Below are positions 26,270 through 35,378 of a stretch of 64,000 nt of DNA, one piece after another (within the stretch, counting starts at the first letter, position 1; the number at the start of each line of letters is the position of its first letter). The position numbers were made by a program, and so were the translations under genes. Origin of the DNA: Anaeromicropila herbilytica (GTDB lineage: Bacteria; Bacillota; Clostridia; Lachnospirales; Lachnospiraceae); assembly GCF_016591975.1 (NCBI RefSeq), contig NZ_AP024169.1, positions 3,201,001 through 3,265,000 on the forward strand. Reading direction: 5' to 3'. A model generated the notes under the pieces. That model saw nothing but the letters and a program-made list of their open reading frames with translations, did not search any database and was not told the origin of the DNA.

Positions 26270-26917
26270 TTAATGGACTGTGCATGCAATAAAAATTGCA
26301 TCTACATAATCTACCATCTGTTTTACTAAGTTATTTGAAGATGTATTCTTAACTTCTTTTAAACGTACTTTTAGTTGCTCTGATTCATCTTTCGAAAAGA
26401 ATCTTTTTAACTGATGACTCTTATCTAGTAAACTTACAAAAGCTACTGTATCATCTGACATTTCAGCTTTTCCTAAAACCTCATTCTTCACTTGATTAAT
26501 GACTGCATCAACTTTTTCGTTGACAGGTATGTAAACAGTTTTCTTTCTAAAAATACCTGCTTCTGCTCTACTAACATATCCACTAGCTTCTAAGGATTCT
26601 GCTATATCCACCATCAGCCCTTTAATATCTTTATTGGTGAATGAAAAAACATAATCCGATGCAATTTTATTAACCGACATTTCTTTTTTCTTATTTACGT
26701 GATCATAAAGGGATTTTAAGTATTTTAACGATGAATCCAACTCACCTATTATTTCTATTTTCTTCTTCTCTTTCATTTTGGCGCATTTACTTAAGATTAA
26801 TTCAATCACACCTGCAGACACAACACATGTTAGAGCTTCTGTTTGAATTGCAGATATTGCACCCTTCTTCTTTAATGAACACAGTAAGTATTTTTGAGCA
26901 ATTGATAAATCATTCAT
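26270..26917 (-). CDS. GPP34 (GOLPH3)-like protein
   Basis: The 215-residue protein opens with LSIAQKYLLCSLKKKG. It continues as an all-helical protein with GVIELILSKCAKM, a YDHVN hinge and a C-terminal VDYVDAIF helix. This resembles bacterial members of the GPP34 family, whose eukaryotic members bind phosphatidylinositol-4-phosphate on the Golgi. The assignment rests on recall of the pattern only. There is no signal peptide. CTAGGAGG is not present, but AGGAGGAAAG precedes the ATG. The bacterial role is not known. Confidence 0.5.
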   Translation of the reverse strand: MNDLSIAQKYLLCSLKKKGAISAIQTEALTCVVSAGVIELILSKCAKMKEKKKIEIIGELDSSLKYLKSLYDHVNKKKEMSVNKIASDYVFSFTNKDIKGLMVDIAESLEASGYVSRAEAGIFRKKTVYIPVNEKVDAVINQVKNEVLGKAEMSDDTVAFVSLLDKSHQLKRFFSKDESEQLKVRLKEVKNTSSNNLVKQMVDYVDAIFIACTVH

Positions 26918-27066
26918 TTTCTTTCCTCCTAAATTCTCTAATTCATTCTTTCTGTAAACAAGTATCTTAAACTAGTAATTTATAAAGTCAGATTTCTGTT
27001 ACCAATCCTATATTGCCACTTTTTCAAGCTTATTTCAAGAAATATTTTACATTTTATTATTTAAAA

Positions 27067-27106
27067 AAACTCAAAGCTTATATTATTTAATACTTGCTTT
27101 GAGTTT
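27067..27106 (-). terminator. Terminator of the DUF3784 gene
   Basis: An 11-bp perfect stem (27067-27077 with 27096-27106) is followed on the minus strand by a long T-run. Confidence 0.88.
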
Positions 27107-27135
27107 GTATGTATCTATTAATTTTTACATGAGTT

Positions 27136-27447
27136 TTAAAACAAACCACCGTTATATTTAAATTGTGCTATTAACATTATAATAATACCTCCTATAAATC
27201 CGATCCCAAATGCATAAAACCCATATTCTGATACGGATACATAATCAATAATTCCAGATAGAAAAATACCAAAGCCCATCAAGCAAGTTCCCTTACCCAT
27301 TAACGTGGTATAAGGCTTTTTATCTTCTTCTGAAACTTTTGTATGATGATAATCATGTATTAAATTTATTCTTTCTTTGACCCATATAAGCCAACCAATT
27401 ATGATAATTAGGATACCTAAACTAGACATCATAATTAGTTCAAACAT
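27136..27447 (-). CDS. DUF3784 small membrane protein
   Basis: This 103-residue protein has three hydrophobic segments and the family-like stretch INLIHDYHHTKV followed by YTTLMGKG. The start at 27447 has AGGAG nine bases upstream. The in-frame ATG at 27456 touches that ribosome site and was rejected. The function is unknown. It lies just upstream of a strong terminator and next to tRNA-Glu. Confidence 0.75.
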   Translation of the reverse strand: MFELIMMSSLGILIIIIGWLIWVKERINLIHDYHHTKVSEEDKKPYTTLMGKGTCLMGFGIFLSGIIDYVSVSEYGFYAFGIGFIGGIIIMLIAQFKYNGGLF

Positions 27448-27496
27448 TAATACCATCTCCTATTATTTTTATTGGATTAGAAAAAAGATTAGAAAA

Positions 27497-27525
27497 AAGA
27501 GTCTAGAGATAACCTCTAAACTCTT
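27497..27525 (-). terminator. tRNA-Glu terminator
   Basis: An 11-bp stem with one mismatch (27497-27508 with 27514-27525) is followed on the minus strand by TTTTTCTAATCTTTTTTC. It begins 11 bp after the tRNA. Confidence 0.88.
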
Positions 27526-27535
27526 CCTTAAGTAC

Positions 27536-27607
27536 CAGCCCGTAGGGGAGTCGAACCCCTGTCTTCGCACTGAGAATGCGACATCTTGACCACTTGACCA
27601 ACGGGCC
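27536..27607 (-). tRNA. tRNA-Glu (anticodon CTC)
   Basis: A 72-nt tRNA with acceptor GGCCCGT paired to ACGGGCT (first pair G-U), D arm TTGGTCAAGTGGTCAAGA, and T arm GGGGTTCGACTCCCC. The anticodon loop is TTCTCAG, closed by TCGCA/TGCGA, which reads CTC. The 3' CCA is not encoded. Confidence 0.94.
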
Positions 27608-27730
27608 TCAAGAACAAGACTATTTTACTCCTTTTATTTTAAAAAAGCAAGCTTATTTTTAAAATTTTTCAAATAATTTTATTTTTTAGATTAACTTAGC
27701 AAATTATATTAAATTTAATATCATTAGTAT

Positions 27731-27791
27731 CAAATATAGCCTGCCATAAGACTATACAAAAATATGTAATTATATTATGGCAGGTTATTTG
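27731..27791. repeat. Imperfect 17-19 bp inverted repeat with 25-bp loop
   Basis: CAAATA plus CCTGCCATAA at 27731-27749 is inverted at 27775-27791, interrupted only by a short internal bulge. It lies about 100 bp downstream of the ComFB-like gene. It may be that gene's terminator, but there is no T-run, so a decayed mobile element is also possible. Confidence 0.5.
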
Positions 27792-27891
27792 ATATACGTG
27801 CTATACATTTGGCATATTCTATCTTAAAACAACTGGCTATCTTTTATTAAATGACAAGAATCATTGTCTAGTATGATTAAAAAGCTATCAA

Positions 27892-28164
27892 TTAGCCATT
27901 ATGATGTGGATGTTCATTTACTACAATTGACGCCTTTATCATTAATGTTGTTAAATCAGTATCGAACTGTGTTTGTTCTGCCTCTAAGTGAGCAATAAGT
28001 TCCCCTTCACTTGTAATTACATATTTAGGTGGTAAATGATTTAAAGCATATGCTATGATATCTAATTTACATCTTTCGCATTTACAACCAATAAAAGTGT
28101 TTTTCATTTGCTCATATTTTTTAATTACTATGTCTTCTGTTACATTTTTTAAAACGATTTGCAT
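27892..28164 (-). CDS. ComFB-like (late competence development) protein
   Basis: This 90-residue protein matches the ComFB pattern: KNVTEDIVIKKYEQM, then a CxCxxCxxDIIAYALNHLPPKYV segment with three cysteines that could bind metal. ComFB-type domains in other bacteria bind cyclic dinucleotides. In B. subtilis the gene lies in the comF operon, but here it is alone. The start at 28164 has AGGAGG at good spacing; a start 21 bp earlier would lie inside it. Two tandem hairpin repeats lie directly upstream. Confidence 0.8.
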   Translation of the reverse strand: MQIVLKNVTEDIVIKKYEQMKNTFIGCKCERCKLDIIAYALNHLPPKYVITSEGELIAHLEAEQTQFDTDLTTLMIKASIVVNEHPHHNG

Positions 28165-28178
28165 TATACTCCTCCTAG

Positions 28179-28300
28179 CTCCCATGAGCGACTTTTAGTC
28201 GCTTTTATATCAGGGGGGTGTGAAATTTTTTCACATTATTCCCATCTGCCGCCATCAAAGACAGATAAATCAGGGATGTGAAGTGTTTTTCATTTCACAC
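28179..28300 (-). repeat. Two tandem copies of a roughly 60-bp dispersed hairpin repeat
   Basis: Copies lie at 28179-28236 and 28240-28300. On the minus strand each contains a GTGTGA/TCACA-type hairpin, a CCTGATAT or CCTGATTT segment, a variable middle, and an end near ATGGGA. The inner copy also has the GCGAC-TTTTA-GTCGC hairpin at 28188-28202. A third full copy lies upstream of dxr at 36527-36583. Confidence 0.7.
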
Positions 28301-28470
28301 TATAATCTCTTCCTTTGTACAATAAAAATTTCCTTTTTATTAACATTAGCCCTTATCATAAAGTTACAATACTTATATCGGTATTTTATTAAAAAAACTA
28401 TACTATAAATATCCTTTTTCTATAAAGATGATAGTATTTTTACTTAAACGTGTATCCATTCAATACCAAA

Positions 28471-31400
28471 CTACATCTCCAAGAAATCCATAAGGGATAT
28501 CTGATTCGATGCAGGCAGGTTTCCAAACAGATCCAAATCTGCCATTAAATCTACTACTGTCTGACTGACTTTACATCGTTGTTTAAAGTCATCCCTTGAT
28601 AAGAATTTGCCATCTTTACAAGCTTCTACAACTGCATCTGCTGCCTTATCTCCAAGTCCGTCAATGGTACTTAATGCTGGCATTAATTTACCATCAATAA
28701 TCTGAAATCTATGTGCATGTGCTCGGTAAATATCAATTTGCGTAAATTCAAATCCACGTGCATACATTTCTTGAACAATTTTCATATCTTTTAGTGTATC
28801 TTGCTCTTTCTTTGTTAACTCATTACTACGCTTTTTATAATCATTCATGTAATATTCAAGACGCTCTTTGCCTAAGCACATGAGTTCATAGTTAAATGCA
28901 GATGCACGAATACTAAAGAATGCTGCATAATAAGCAAGTGGATAATACACCTTAAAATAAGCGATACGGAATGCCATCATAACATAGGCTGCCGCATGTG
29001 CTTTTGGGAACATGTACTTAATTCGTTTGCAGGACCAGATATACCAATCTGGTACACCTTCTTTAAGCATTGCTTCTTCCATTTCTGGCTTAAGGCCCTT
29101 GCCCTTTCTAACACTTTCCATGATGGTAAATGCAAGACCATTCTCTACCCCCTGATTAATCAGATAGGTCATGATATCATCACGTGTACAGATTGCAGTT
29201 GATAGTGTACACTTTCCTTCTGCAATCAATGTCTGCGCATTGTTTAGCCATACGTCGGTACCATGAGATAATCCCGAGATACGTACTAGGTCAGAAAAGG
29301 TCTTTGGTTTTGTATCACGCAACATCTGCATTACGAAATCTGTACCGAATTCAGGGATACCAAGAGATCCAAGGTCACACCCTCCAATATCCTCAGGTCT
29401 AATCTTTAGGGCACTTAAATTATCAAATAGGGATAATACCTTTTCTTCATCCAATCTTACCGTTTTTGAATCTAATCCTGTTAGGTCTTCTAGCATACGA
29501 ATCATGGTTGGATCGTCGTGGCCTAGAATATCAAGTTTTAGTAGGTTATGATCAATAGAGTGATAATCAAAATGAGTTGTTATTGTCTTTGTTGTCATAT
29601 CATTTGCAGGATGCTGTACTGGAGTAAACGAGTAAATCTCCTCACCATGAGGTAATACAATAATACCACCTGGATGCTGACCCGAAGTTCTTCTAACTCC
29701 AACACACCCGTCAACAATACGTTCTATTTCTGCTCTTCTCTTATGCTGTCCTCGTTCTTCATAGTACTTTAATACATATCCATATGCTGTTTTTTCTGCT
29801 AGTGTACCAATGGTACCTGCTCTAAAAGTATGGCCTTTACCAAATATAACTTCGGTATAATCATGGGCATTGCTTTGATACTCACCCGAGAAGTTAAGAT
29901 CGATATCTGGTTCCTTATCACCTTTGAATCCCAAGAATGTCTCAAACGGGATATCATGTCCATCTTTCTTAAGTGGAGCACCACAAACAGGACAGGCTTT
30001 ATCTGGCATATCACACCCTGAACTTCCTGCATATTTACGAACTTCCTCTGATTCAAAATCATAATAATGACATTCCGAGCAGTAATAATGTGCAGCAAGC
30101 GGATTAACTTCTGTGATACCTGCCATTGTTGCAACGAACGAAGAACCTACCGAACCTCTTGATCCAACTAGATAGCCATCCTCATTTGATTTCCATACTA
30201 GCTTTTGCGCTATGATATACATAACGGCGAATCCGTTGCTTATAATTGAATTCAATTCATGTTCCAAACGATCTTTTACTATCACAGGCAACTCAGGTCC
30301 ATAGATTGAAGTTGCTTTATCATAACAGATTTGTCTTAAAGTCTTATCAGAATCTTCAATAACCGGTGGACATTTATCTGGGCGAACTGGTGATATTCTT
30401 TCAATCATATCAGCAATCTTATTGGTATTCGTTATTACAACTTCTTCTGCTTTTTTTGCTCCTAGATAGGAGAATTCTTCTAGCATCTCATCCGTTGTTC
30501 TAAGGAATAATGGCGCCTGATCATCTGCATCCTTAAAGCCTTTTCCAGCCATTATGATTCGTCGATAGACTTCATCTTCTGGATCTAGGAAATGCACATC
30601 ACAAGTTGCAACGACTGGTTTATGAAATTCTTCTCCAAGTTCTATTATCTTACGATTCAGATTCATCAGATCTTCTTTCGAACTTACATCATACTTATCA
30701 CTTCGAATCATGAAATCATTATTTCCAAGAGGCTGAATCTCAAGATAATCATAGAAGTTCACAAGTCTTGTAACCTCTTCCTGCGACTCTTGCCTTAATA
30801 ACGCTTGATATAATTCACCTGCTTCACAAGCAGAGCCAATTAATAACCCTTCTCTATTCTCATTAAATACACTCTTAGGAATTCTCGGCCTTCTATTATA
30901 ATATTCAATATGCGATAATGAGATTAACTTATACAAATTAACCCTTCCAATGTCACTCCTTGCAAGTATAATCGCATGATACGTAGGCAATTTCTTAATA
31001 GAGTCACTCGATAATTTACTCATTTCATTCAATTTATCAAGACTTGTAACTCCTTTTTCCTTTAGCATCTCAACGAATTTAAGAAATATCTCTGCTGTAG
31101 CTGTTGCATCATCAACTGCTCTATGATGATTCTCTAAAGATATCTTAAGGGCTTTGGCAACTATATTTAATTTATACTTATTAAGATCTGGTAATAGAAT
31201 TCTTGCTAGAGCTACTGTATCTAAGACAGTAAAATCCGTTGGAATTCCTAATATTTCAGCCTTTTTATTTATAAAACCGATATCAAAGGATGCATTATGT
31301 GCTACCATAGCACAGTCTTTGCAGAACTCTATAAATTCTGGCAAGATAACATCAATCATCGGTGAGCCAAGAACCATCTCATCATTAATACCAGTTAATT

Positions 31401-32931
31401 GCTCAATTTCAAATGGAATCGGAATGTCCGGATTAACAAAGGTTGAATACGTATCCACAATCTTGCCATCTATCACTTTTACCGCGCCAATTTCTATAAT
31501 TTGATCTTTGATTGGTCCAAATCCTGTGGTTTCAAGATCAAAAACGACATAGGCATCATCAAGATTTTGTCCTTTTCCATTCTGAACGATATCTTTTAGA
31601 TCGTCTACCAAGTAAGCCTCAACACCATATATTACTTTAAAATCAGTGCCCTCCACCGTATGATTCGCATCTGGGAATGATTGTACAACTCCATGGTCCG
31701 TAACTGCCAATGCTTTATGCCCCCATGACATAGCACGTTTGATTAATTTTTTTACATCCACAACGGCATCCATATCGCTCATCATCGTATGTGCATGAAG
31801 TTCTACTCTTTTTGAATCATGATTGTCTTTTCTCGTCACTGTAAAGTCCGGGATTGTCTTAATTCCAACAATGGACCCTATTGTAATCTCTCTATCATAT
31901 CGGTCTAGCAAAGCCATACCCTTCATTTTAATAAAGATTCCTTCTTTTAAGTCCGCTTTTAAGTCCGCAACCTGTTCATTCTTTAAGAATATCTTTGCTG
32001 TAATAGTATCCGTAAAATCAGTTACTGCAAATGTTATAATTGTCTTTTCATTTCGAAGTTCTCTATCCTCTAACTTTAAAATCTTACCACGAATTACTAC
32101 TTCTCCAACCTCATCAATGATGTCTACGATTGGAATTGCTTCTCCTTCGAACCCTTTACCATAGAAGATATCTGGATCATCAATAGCTTTTTTATAAGAA
32201 TACTTATTCTTCTCAAATGGCTTTTTCTCGTCTTTTTTCTCTTTGTTGTGTTCTGGATTCGCTTCTACTTTTGCTTTTGTAGTTTCTACTTTTTGTGCAT
32301 GTACTGATTCTTCTGATTCATGTACCTGATTATGAGTATTACTATGTGAACCTACCGTTTCTTCATATGTAGAAGCATGACCGTTCGCATAATGCTCATT
32401 GTCTTTTTCTTCGGCATCTTCACTTCGTATAGGCTCATAATATTCAAATTGTACCATAACACCATAACCAAATCGATCATTGAAAATGCTTTCTAACTTC
32501 TGTTTCATCTCACTCGATTTATTTCTGGTTAGAAAGCTATCCTCACAACGAAGTATCATTTTTTCTTCTTCAAATCTAACTTCTGATGTTTTTAATATAT
32601 TATATTCTAGAACACTATTCTCTCGAAGTTCACTTAATATACTATCCTCATAACTTGTGAGTAACTTATTTGGTGTATATTGCGCTGATAACTTATATTT
32701 TTCCATTAACTTAATTTCATTTTCAGTCTCAAAAAATAATTGTTTCTTTATTTGATATTCTATCTTCTTAATATTATTTCGACTGATTAAACGGTGACTT
32801 AATATGTGAATCTTTAACTGTTTCTTTGATTTGGAAGCAATTATTCGTTCAACAACTACTTCTTTGAATAAGTCTCCCAAATCTTTATTCACTTCTAAAT
32901 GGTCAAATACTTCAAAAAAAGTTAATGCCAT
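28471..32931 (-). CDS. polC: DNA polymerase III alpha subunit, PolC type
   Basis: PolC is the replicative polymerase of low-GC Gram-positives. The 1486-residue protein has, in order, an N-terminal domain, a low-complexity linker (about 175-240), an OB fold, and a PHP domain (ELHAHTMMSDMDAV) split by the DEDD proofreading exonuclease (VVFDLETTGFGP, HNASFDIGF, HRAVDDA). The palm, a zinc-binding region (CSECHYYDF, CPVCGAPL) and a C-terminal helix-hairpin-helix (IDGLGDKAADAV) follow. The length is near the family norm. Confidence 0.98.
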   Translation of the reverse strand: MALTFFEVFDHLEVNKDLGDLFKEVVVERIIASKSKKQLKIHILSHRLISRNNIKKIEYQIKKQLFFETENEIKLMEKYKLSAQYTPNKLLTSYEDSILSELRENSVLEYNILKTSEVRFEEEKMILRCEDSFLTRNKSSEMKQKLESIFNDRFGYGVMVQFEYYEPIRSEDAEEKDNEHYANGHASTYEETVGSHSNTHNQVHESEESVHAQKVETTKAKVEANPEHNKEKKDEKKPFEKNKYSYKKAIDDPDIFYGKGFEGEAIPIVDIIDEVGEVVIRGKILKLEDRELRNEKTIITFAVTDFTDTITAKIFLKNEQVADLKADLKEGIFIKMKGMALLDRYDREITIGSIVGIKTIPDFTVTRKDNHDSKRVELHAHTMMSDMDAVVDVKKLIKRAMSWGHKALAVTDHGVVQSFPDANHTVEGTDFKVIYGVEAYLVDDLKDIVQNGKGQNLDDAYVVFDLETTGFGPIKDQIIEIGAVKVIDGKIVDTYSTFVNPDIPIPFEIEQLTGINDEMVLGSPMIDVILPEFIEFCKDCAMVAHNASFDIGFINKKAEILGIPTDFTVLDTVALARILLPDLNKYKLNIVAKALKISLENHHRAVDDATATAEIFLKFVEMLKEKGVTSLDKLNEMSKLSSDSIKKLPTYHAIILARSDIGRVNLYKLISLSHIEYYNRRPRIPKSVFNENREGLLIGSACEAGELYQALLRQESQEEVTRLVNFYDYLEIQPLGNNDFMIRSDKYDVSSKEDLMNLNRKIIELGEEFHKPVVATCDVHFLDPEDEVYRRIIMAGKGFKDADDQAPLFLRTTDEMLEEFSYLGAKKAEEVVITNTNKIADMIERISPVRPDKCPPVIEDSDKTLRQICYDKATSIYGPELPVIVKDRLEHELNSIISNGFAVMYIIAQKLVWKSNEDGYLVGSRGSVGSSFVATMAGITEVNPLAAHYYCSECHYYDFESEEVRKYAGSSGCDMPDKACPVCGAPLKKDGHDIPFETFLGFKGDKEPDIDLNFSGEYQSNAHDYTEVIFGKGHTFRAGTIGTLAEKTAYGYVLKYYEERGQHKRRAEIERIVDGCVGVRRTSGQHPGGIIVLPHGEEIYSFTPVQHPANDMTTKTITTHFDYHSIDHNLLKLDILGHDDPTMIRMLEDLTGLDSKTVRLDEEKVLSLFDNLSALKIRPEDIGGCDLGSLGIPEFGTDFVMQMLRDTKPKTFSDLVRISGLSHGTDVWLNNAQTLIAEGKCTLSTAICTRDDIMTYLINQGVENGLAFTIMESVRKGKGLKPEMEEAMLKEGVPDWYIWSCKRIKYMFPKAHAAAYVMMAFRIAYFKVYYPLAYYAAFFSIRASAFNYELMCLGKERLEYYMNDYKKRSNELTKKEQDTLKDMKIVQEMYARGFEFTQIDIYRAHAHRFQIIDGKLMPALSTIDGLGDKAADAVVEACKDGKFLSRDDFKQRCKVSQTVVDLMADLDLFGNLPASNQISLMDFLEM

Positions 32932-32981
32932 TTTCTTTCACTCCCATTTCTTACGCATGCTATATCTATATAGTACCTTTT

Positions 32982-34046
32982 TTACTTATTCCAATGAAGT
33001 AGTTCATACTTAAGTGCATCTAGTAGCTCTTCTTCCTTCATTTTCTTAATCACTTGCCCTTTTTTGATAATAATTCCTTCTCCGTTGCCTCCTGCAATTC
33101 CGATATCCGCTTCTCTCGCTTCTCCTGGGCCATTTACCACGCACCCCATAACAGCCACTTTAAGATCTAACGAGAGATCTTTTACCATTTCTTCTACTTC
33201 ATTCGCTAGCTTAATTAAATTAATCTGTGTTCTTCCGCATGTTGGACAAGAGATAACTTCGACTCCACCTTTTCTTAGATCTAAGCTCTTTAAAATATGT
33301 TTTGCTGCCTTAATCTCTTCGACTGGATCTCCCGTAAGTGAAACTCGAATTGTGTTACCAATCCCCTCGTATAGGATAATTCCAAGACCAACGGAGGACT
33401 TAATTGTACCACTATATAGTGTTCCTGATTCAGTAATTCCAACATGTAGAGGATATCTTGTCTTATCCGCAATCAACTCATGCGCTTTTGCAGCCATTAG
33501 GATATCAGATGATTTGATACTAATAACCATATTATCATAATCTAAATCCTCAATCATTTTAACTTTTTCTAGAGCACTTTCTACAATACCTTCTGGTGTA
33601 ACACAACCATACTTTTCTAAGATTGGTTTTTCTAAAGAACCACTGTTTACACCAACTCGAATTGGAATATTCTTTTCTTTTGCGGCATCTACAACTGCCT
33701 TCACTTTATTTATATCTCCAATGTTTCCTGGATTAATTCTAATCTTATCAACACCATTCTTAATGGCTTCTAGTGCTAAACGGTAATCAAAATGAATATC
33801 TGCAACTAATGGAATCTTGATTTCACGTTTAATAAATTGAATCGCATTTGCTGCCTCCATATTTGGTATTGCACAACGTACAATCTCGCAACCTGCTTCT
33901 TCTAGTCTCTTTATTTGCTCTACAGTTGATTTAACATCCTCTGTTTTTGTATTTGTCATTGATTGAATCAAGATTGGGTTATCCCCTCCAATTACTTGAT
34001 TACCAATATGAATTACCTTTGTATTATTTCTCTTCATATCTAGCAT
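32982..34046 (-). CDS. ispG: 4-hydroxy-3-methylbut-2-enyl diphosphate synthase
   Basis: IspG (GcpE) reduces MEcPP to HMBPP in the MEP isoprenoid pathway. The 354-residue protein has the TIM-barrel start GGDNPILIQSMTNT and the [4Fe-4S] cysteines in SCPTCGRTQ and VMGCVVNGPGE. It lies between rseP and polC, where B. subtilis has proS. It shares the locus with dxr and uppS, so precursor and product steps of isoprenoid use are grouped. Confidence 0.97.
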   Translation of the reverse strand: MLDMKRNNTKVIHIGNQVIGGDNPILIQSMTNTKTEDVKSTVEQIKRLEEAGCEIVRCAIPNMEAANAIQFIKREIKIPLVADIHFDYRLALEAIKNGVDKIRINPGNIGDINKVKAVVDAAKEKNIPIRVGVNSGSLEKPILEKYGCVTPEGIVESALEKVKMIEDLDYDNMVISIKSSDILMAAKAHELIADKTRYPLHVGITESGTLYSGTIKSSVGLGIILYEGIGNTIRVSLTGDPVEEIKAAKHILKSLDLRKGGVEVISCPTCGRTQINLIKLANEVEEMVKDLSLDLKVAVMGCVVNGPGEAREADIGIAGGNGEGIIIKKGQVIKKMKEEELLDALKYELLHWNK

Positions 34047-34134
34047 TCACTATCCCTTCTTCTATATTTAAGAGCAATTGTGACTGAATCTGCCACAAAT
34101 CATCTAAACCGCTTCTATAATAGATGATATAAAA

Positions 34135-34206
34135 AGCTTTCACAATAGCATTCATGTTAGATTCTTAATTTTCACGAACCTTTTAATTTTGCTTATTGTG
34201 AAAGCT
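34135..34206 (-). terminator. Terminator-like long hairpin after rseP
   Basis: A 16-bp stem with one bulged base (34135-34150 with 34190-34206) encloses a 39-nt loop. On the minus strand it is followed by TTTTTATATC. It lies between rseP and ispG and may attenuate the run into ispG-polC. Confidence 0.65.
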
Positions 34207-34284
34207 CCTTTCTACTGAAACTTAACAATATAAATGTTATTATTACATAACTAAGTTACATATTTTCTTGCTTACTTTCTATAT

Positions 34285-35325
34285 TTACTTCGTAAATAAT
34301 CGACTGATATCATTATACATGACAAAGACCATTAAAAGCATTAGTGCAATAAATCCAATCATATGAACCATGCCTTCTTTTTCTTTGTCAATTGGCTTTC
34401 CTCTTAATACTTCTAAAAACAGAAATACTAATCTACCACCATCTAATGCTGGTATTGGAAGCAAGTTCATAACACCAAGGTTAGCACTAAGTAAAATACA
34501 TAGATTAGCCAAGCTCATTAACGTAATGAAAATACCATGACTGATACTACTTTGATACGTATCACCAATCATACTAACAACACCAACTGGTCCTGCCATT
34601 TCATTCATTCCTACTTTACCAGTAATTAATTTTCCAACACTCTTAACCGTTGTAACAATCCAGTACTTTACTTCTACTGCACTGTATTTAAATACACCAA
34701 CCGCTGAAGTTTTTTCCCTTACATTTGACGCTGCATATACTCCCATAAGGTACTTACCATTTTTCTGTAATTTTGGTGTTAATGTTACAGTATTAACTTT
34801 GCCATCTCTCTGGTAAGTAACTTTAATTGGTGCACCATTTGCATTAAAGTACATATAGCTACTTATCTCTCTTGCTATACTAATCTTCGTATTATCAAGT
34901 TTTGTTATTATATCACCTTTTTGCAATCCAGCTTCCATCGCTGGCGAATTCTTTTGGACATCATATAATTTTGGTACATCATAACCGATAGCCCCTACAA
35001 TAATCATAGCCAATACATATGCTAAGATAAAATTAAAAATTGGTCCCGCTGCTATAACAGAGATTCTCGCCCAAACAGGCTTTTTATTGAATGCCCTCTC
35101 ATCTTCTACTAATTCATCTTCACCAAGCATCATACAAGATCCACCAAGTGGAAATACTTTTAGTGAATATCTCGTGTCATTCTTTACAAAACTAATTAGT
35201 CTTGGTCCCATTCCTAAAGAGAACTCTGTCACTCCAATGCCATTTTTCTTGGCTAATAAAAAGTGACCTAATTCATGAATGATAATAATTAGTGAAAATA
35301 TTAGTATTGCTATAATTATATTCAT
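34285..35325 (-). CDS. rseP: Site-2 intramembrane metalloprotease RseP/RasP
   Basis: The 346-residue membrane protease has the zinc motif HELGH (H17, E18, H21) in the first helix, a central PDZ domain (KNSPAMEAGLQKGDIIT), and the NxxPxPxLDGG motif as LLPIPALDGGRLVF in a late helix. It cuts anti-sigma factors and signal peptide remnants within the membrane. AGGAGTTAGC precedes the ATG and shares sequence with the dxr leader. It follows dxr by 53 bp. Confidence 0.95.
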   Translation of the reverse strand: MNIIIAILIFSLIIIIHELGHFLLAKKNGIGVTEFSLGMGPRLISFVKNDTRYSLKVFPLGGSCMMLGEDELVEDERAFNKKPVWARISVIAAGPIFNFILAYVLAMIIVGAIGYDVPKLYDVQKNSPAMEAGLQKGDIITKLDNTKISIAREISSYMYFNANGAPIKVTYQRDGKVNTVTLTPKLQKNGKYLMGVYAASNVREKTSAVGVFKYSAVEVKYWIVTTVKSVGKLITGKVGMNEMAGPVGVVSMIGDTYQSSISHGIFITLMSLANLCILLSANLGVMNLLPIPALDGGRLVFLFLEVLRGKPIDKEKEGMVHMIGFIALMLLMVFVMYNDISRLFTK

Positions 35326-35378
35326 GCTAACTCCTATCTGCCGAACGTGGCTTCATTAAGGCAATAAATGATATCCTT

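Noticed and set aside
30592..32164. Plus-strand ORFs inside polC
   Set aside because: They are antisense frames of an unmistakable essential gene and lack ribosome sites.
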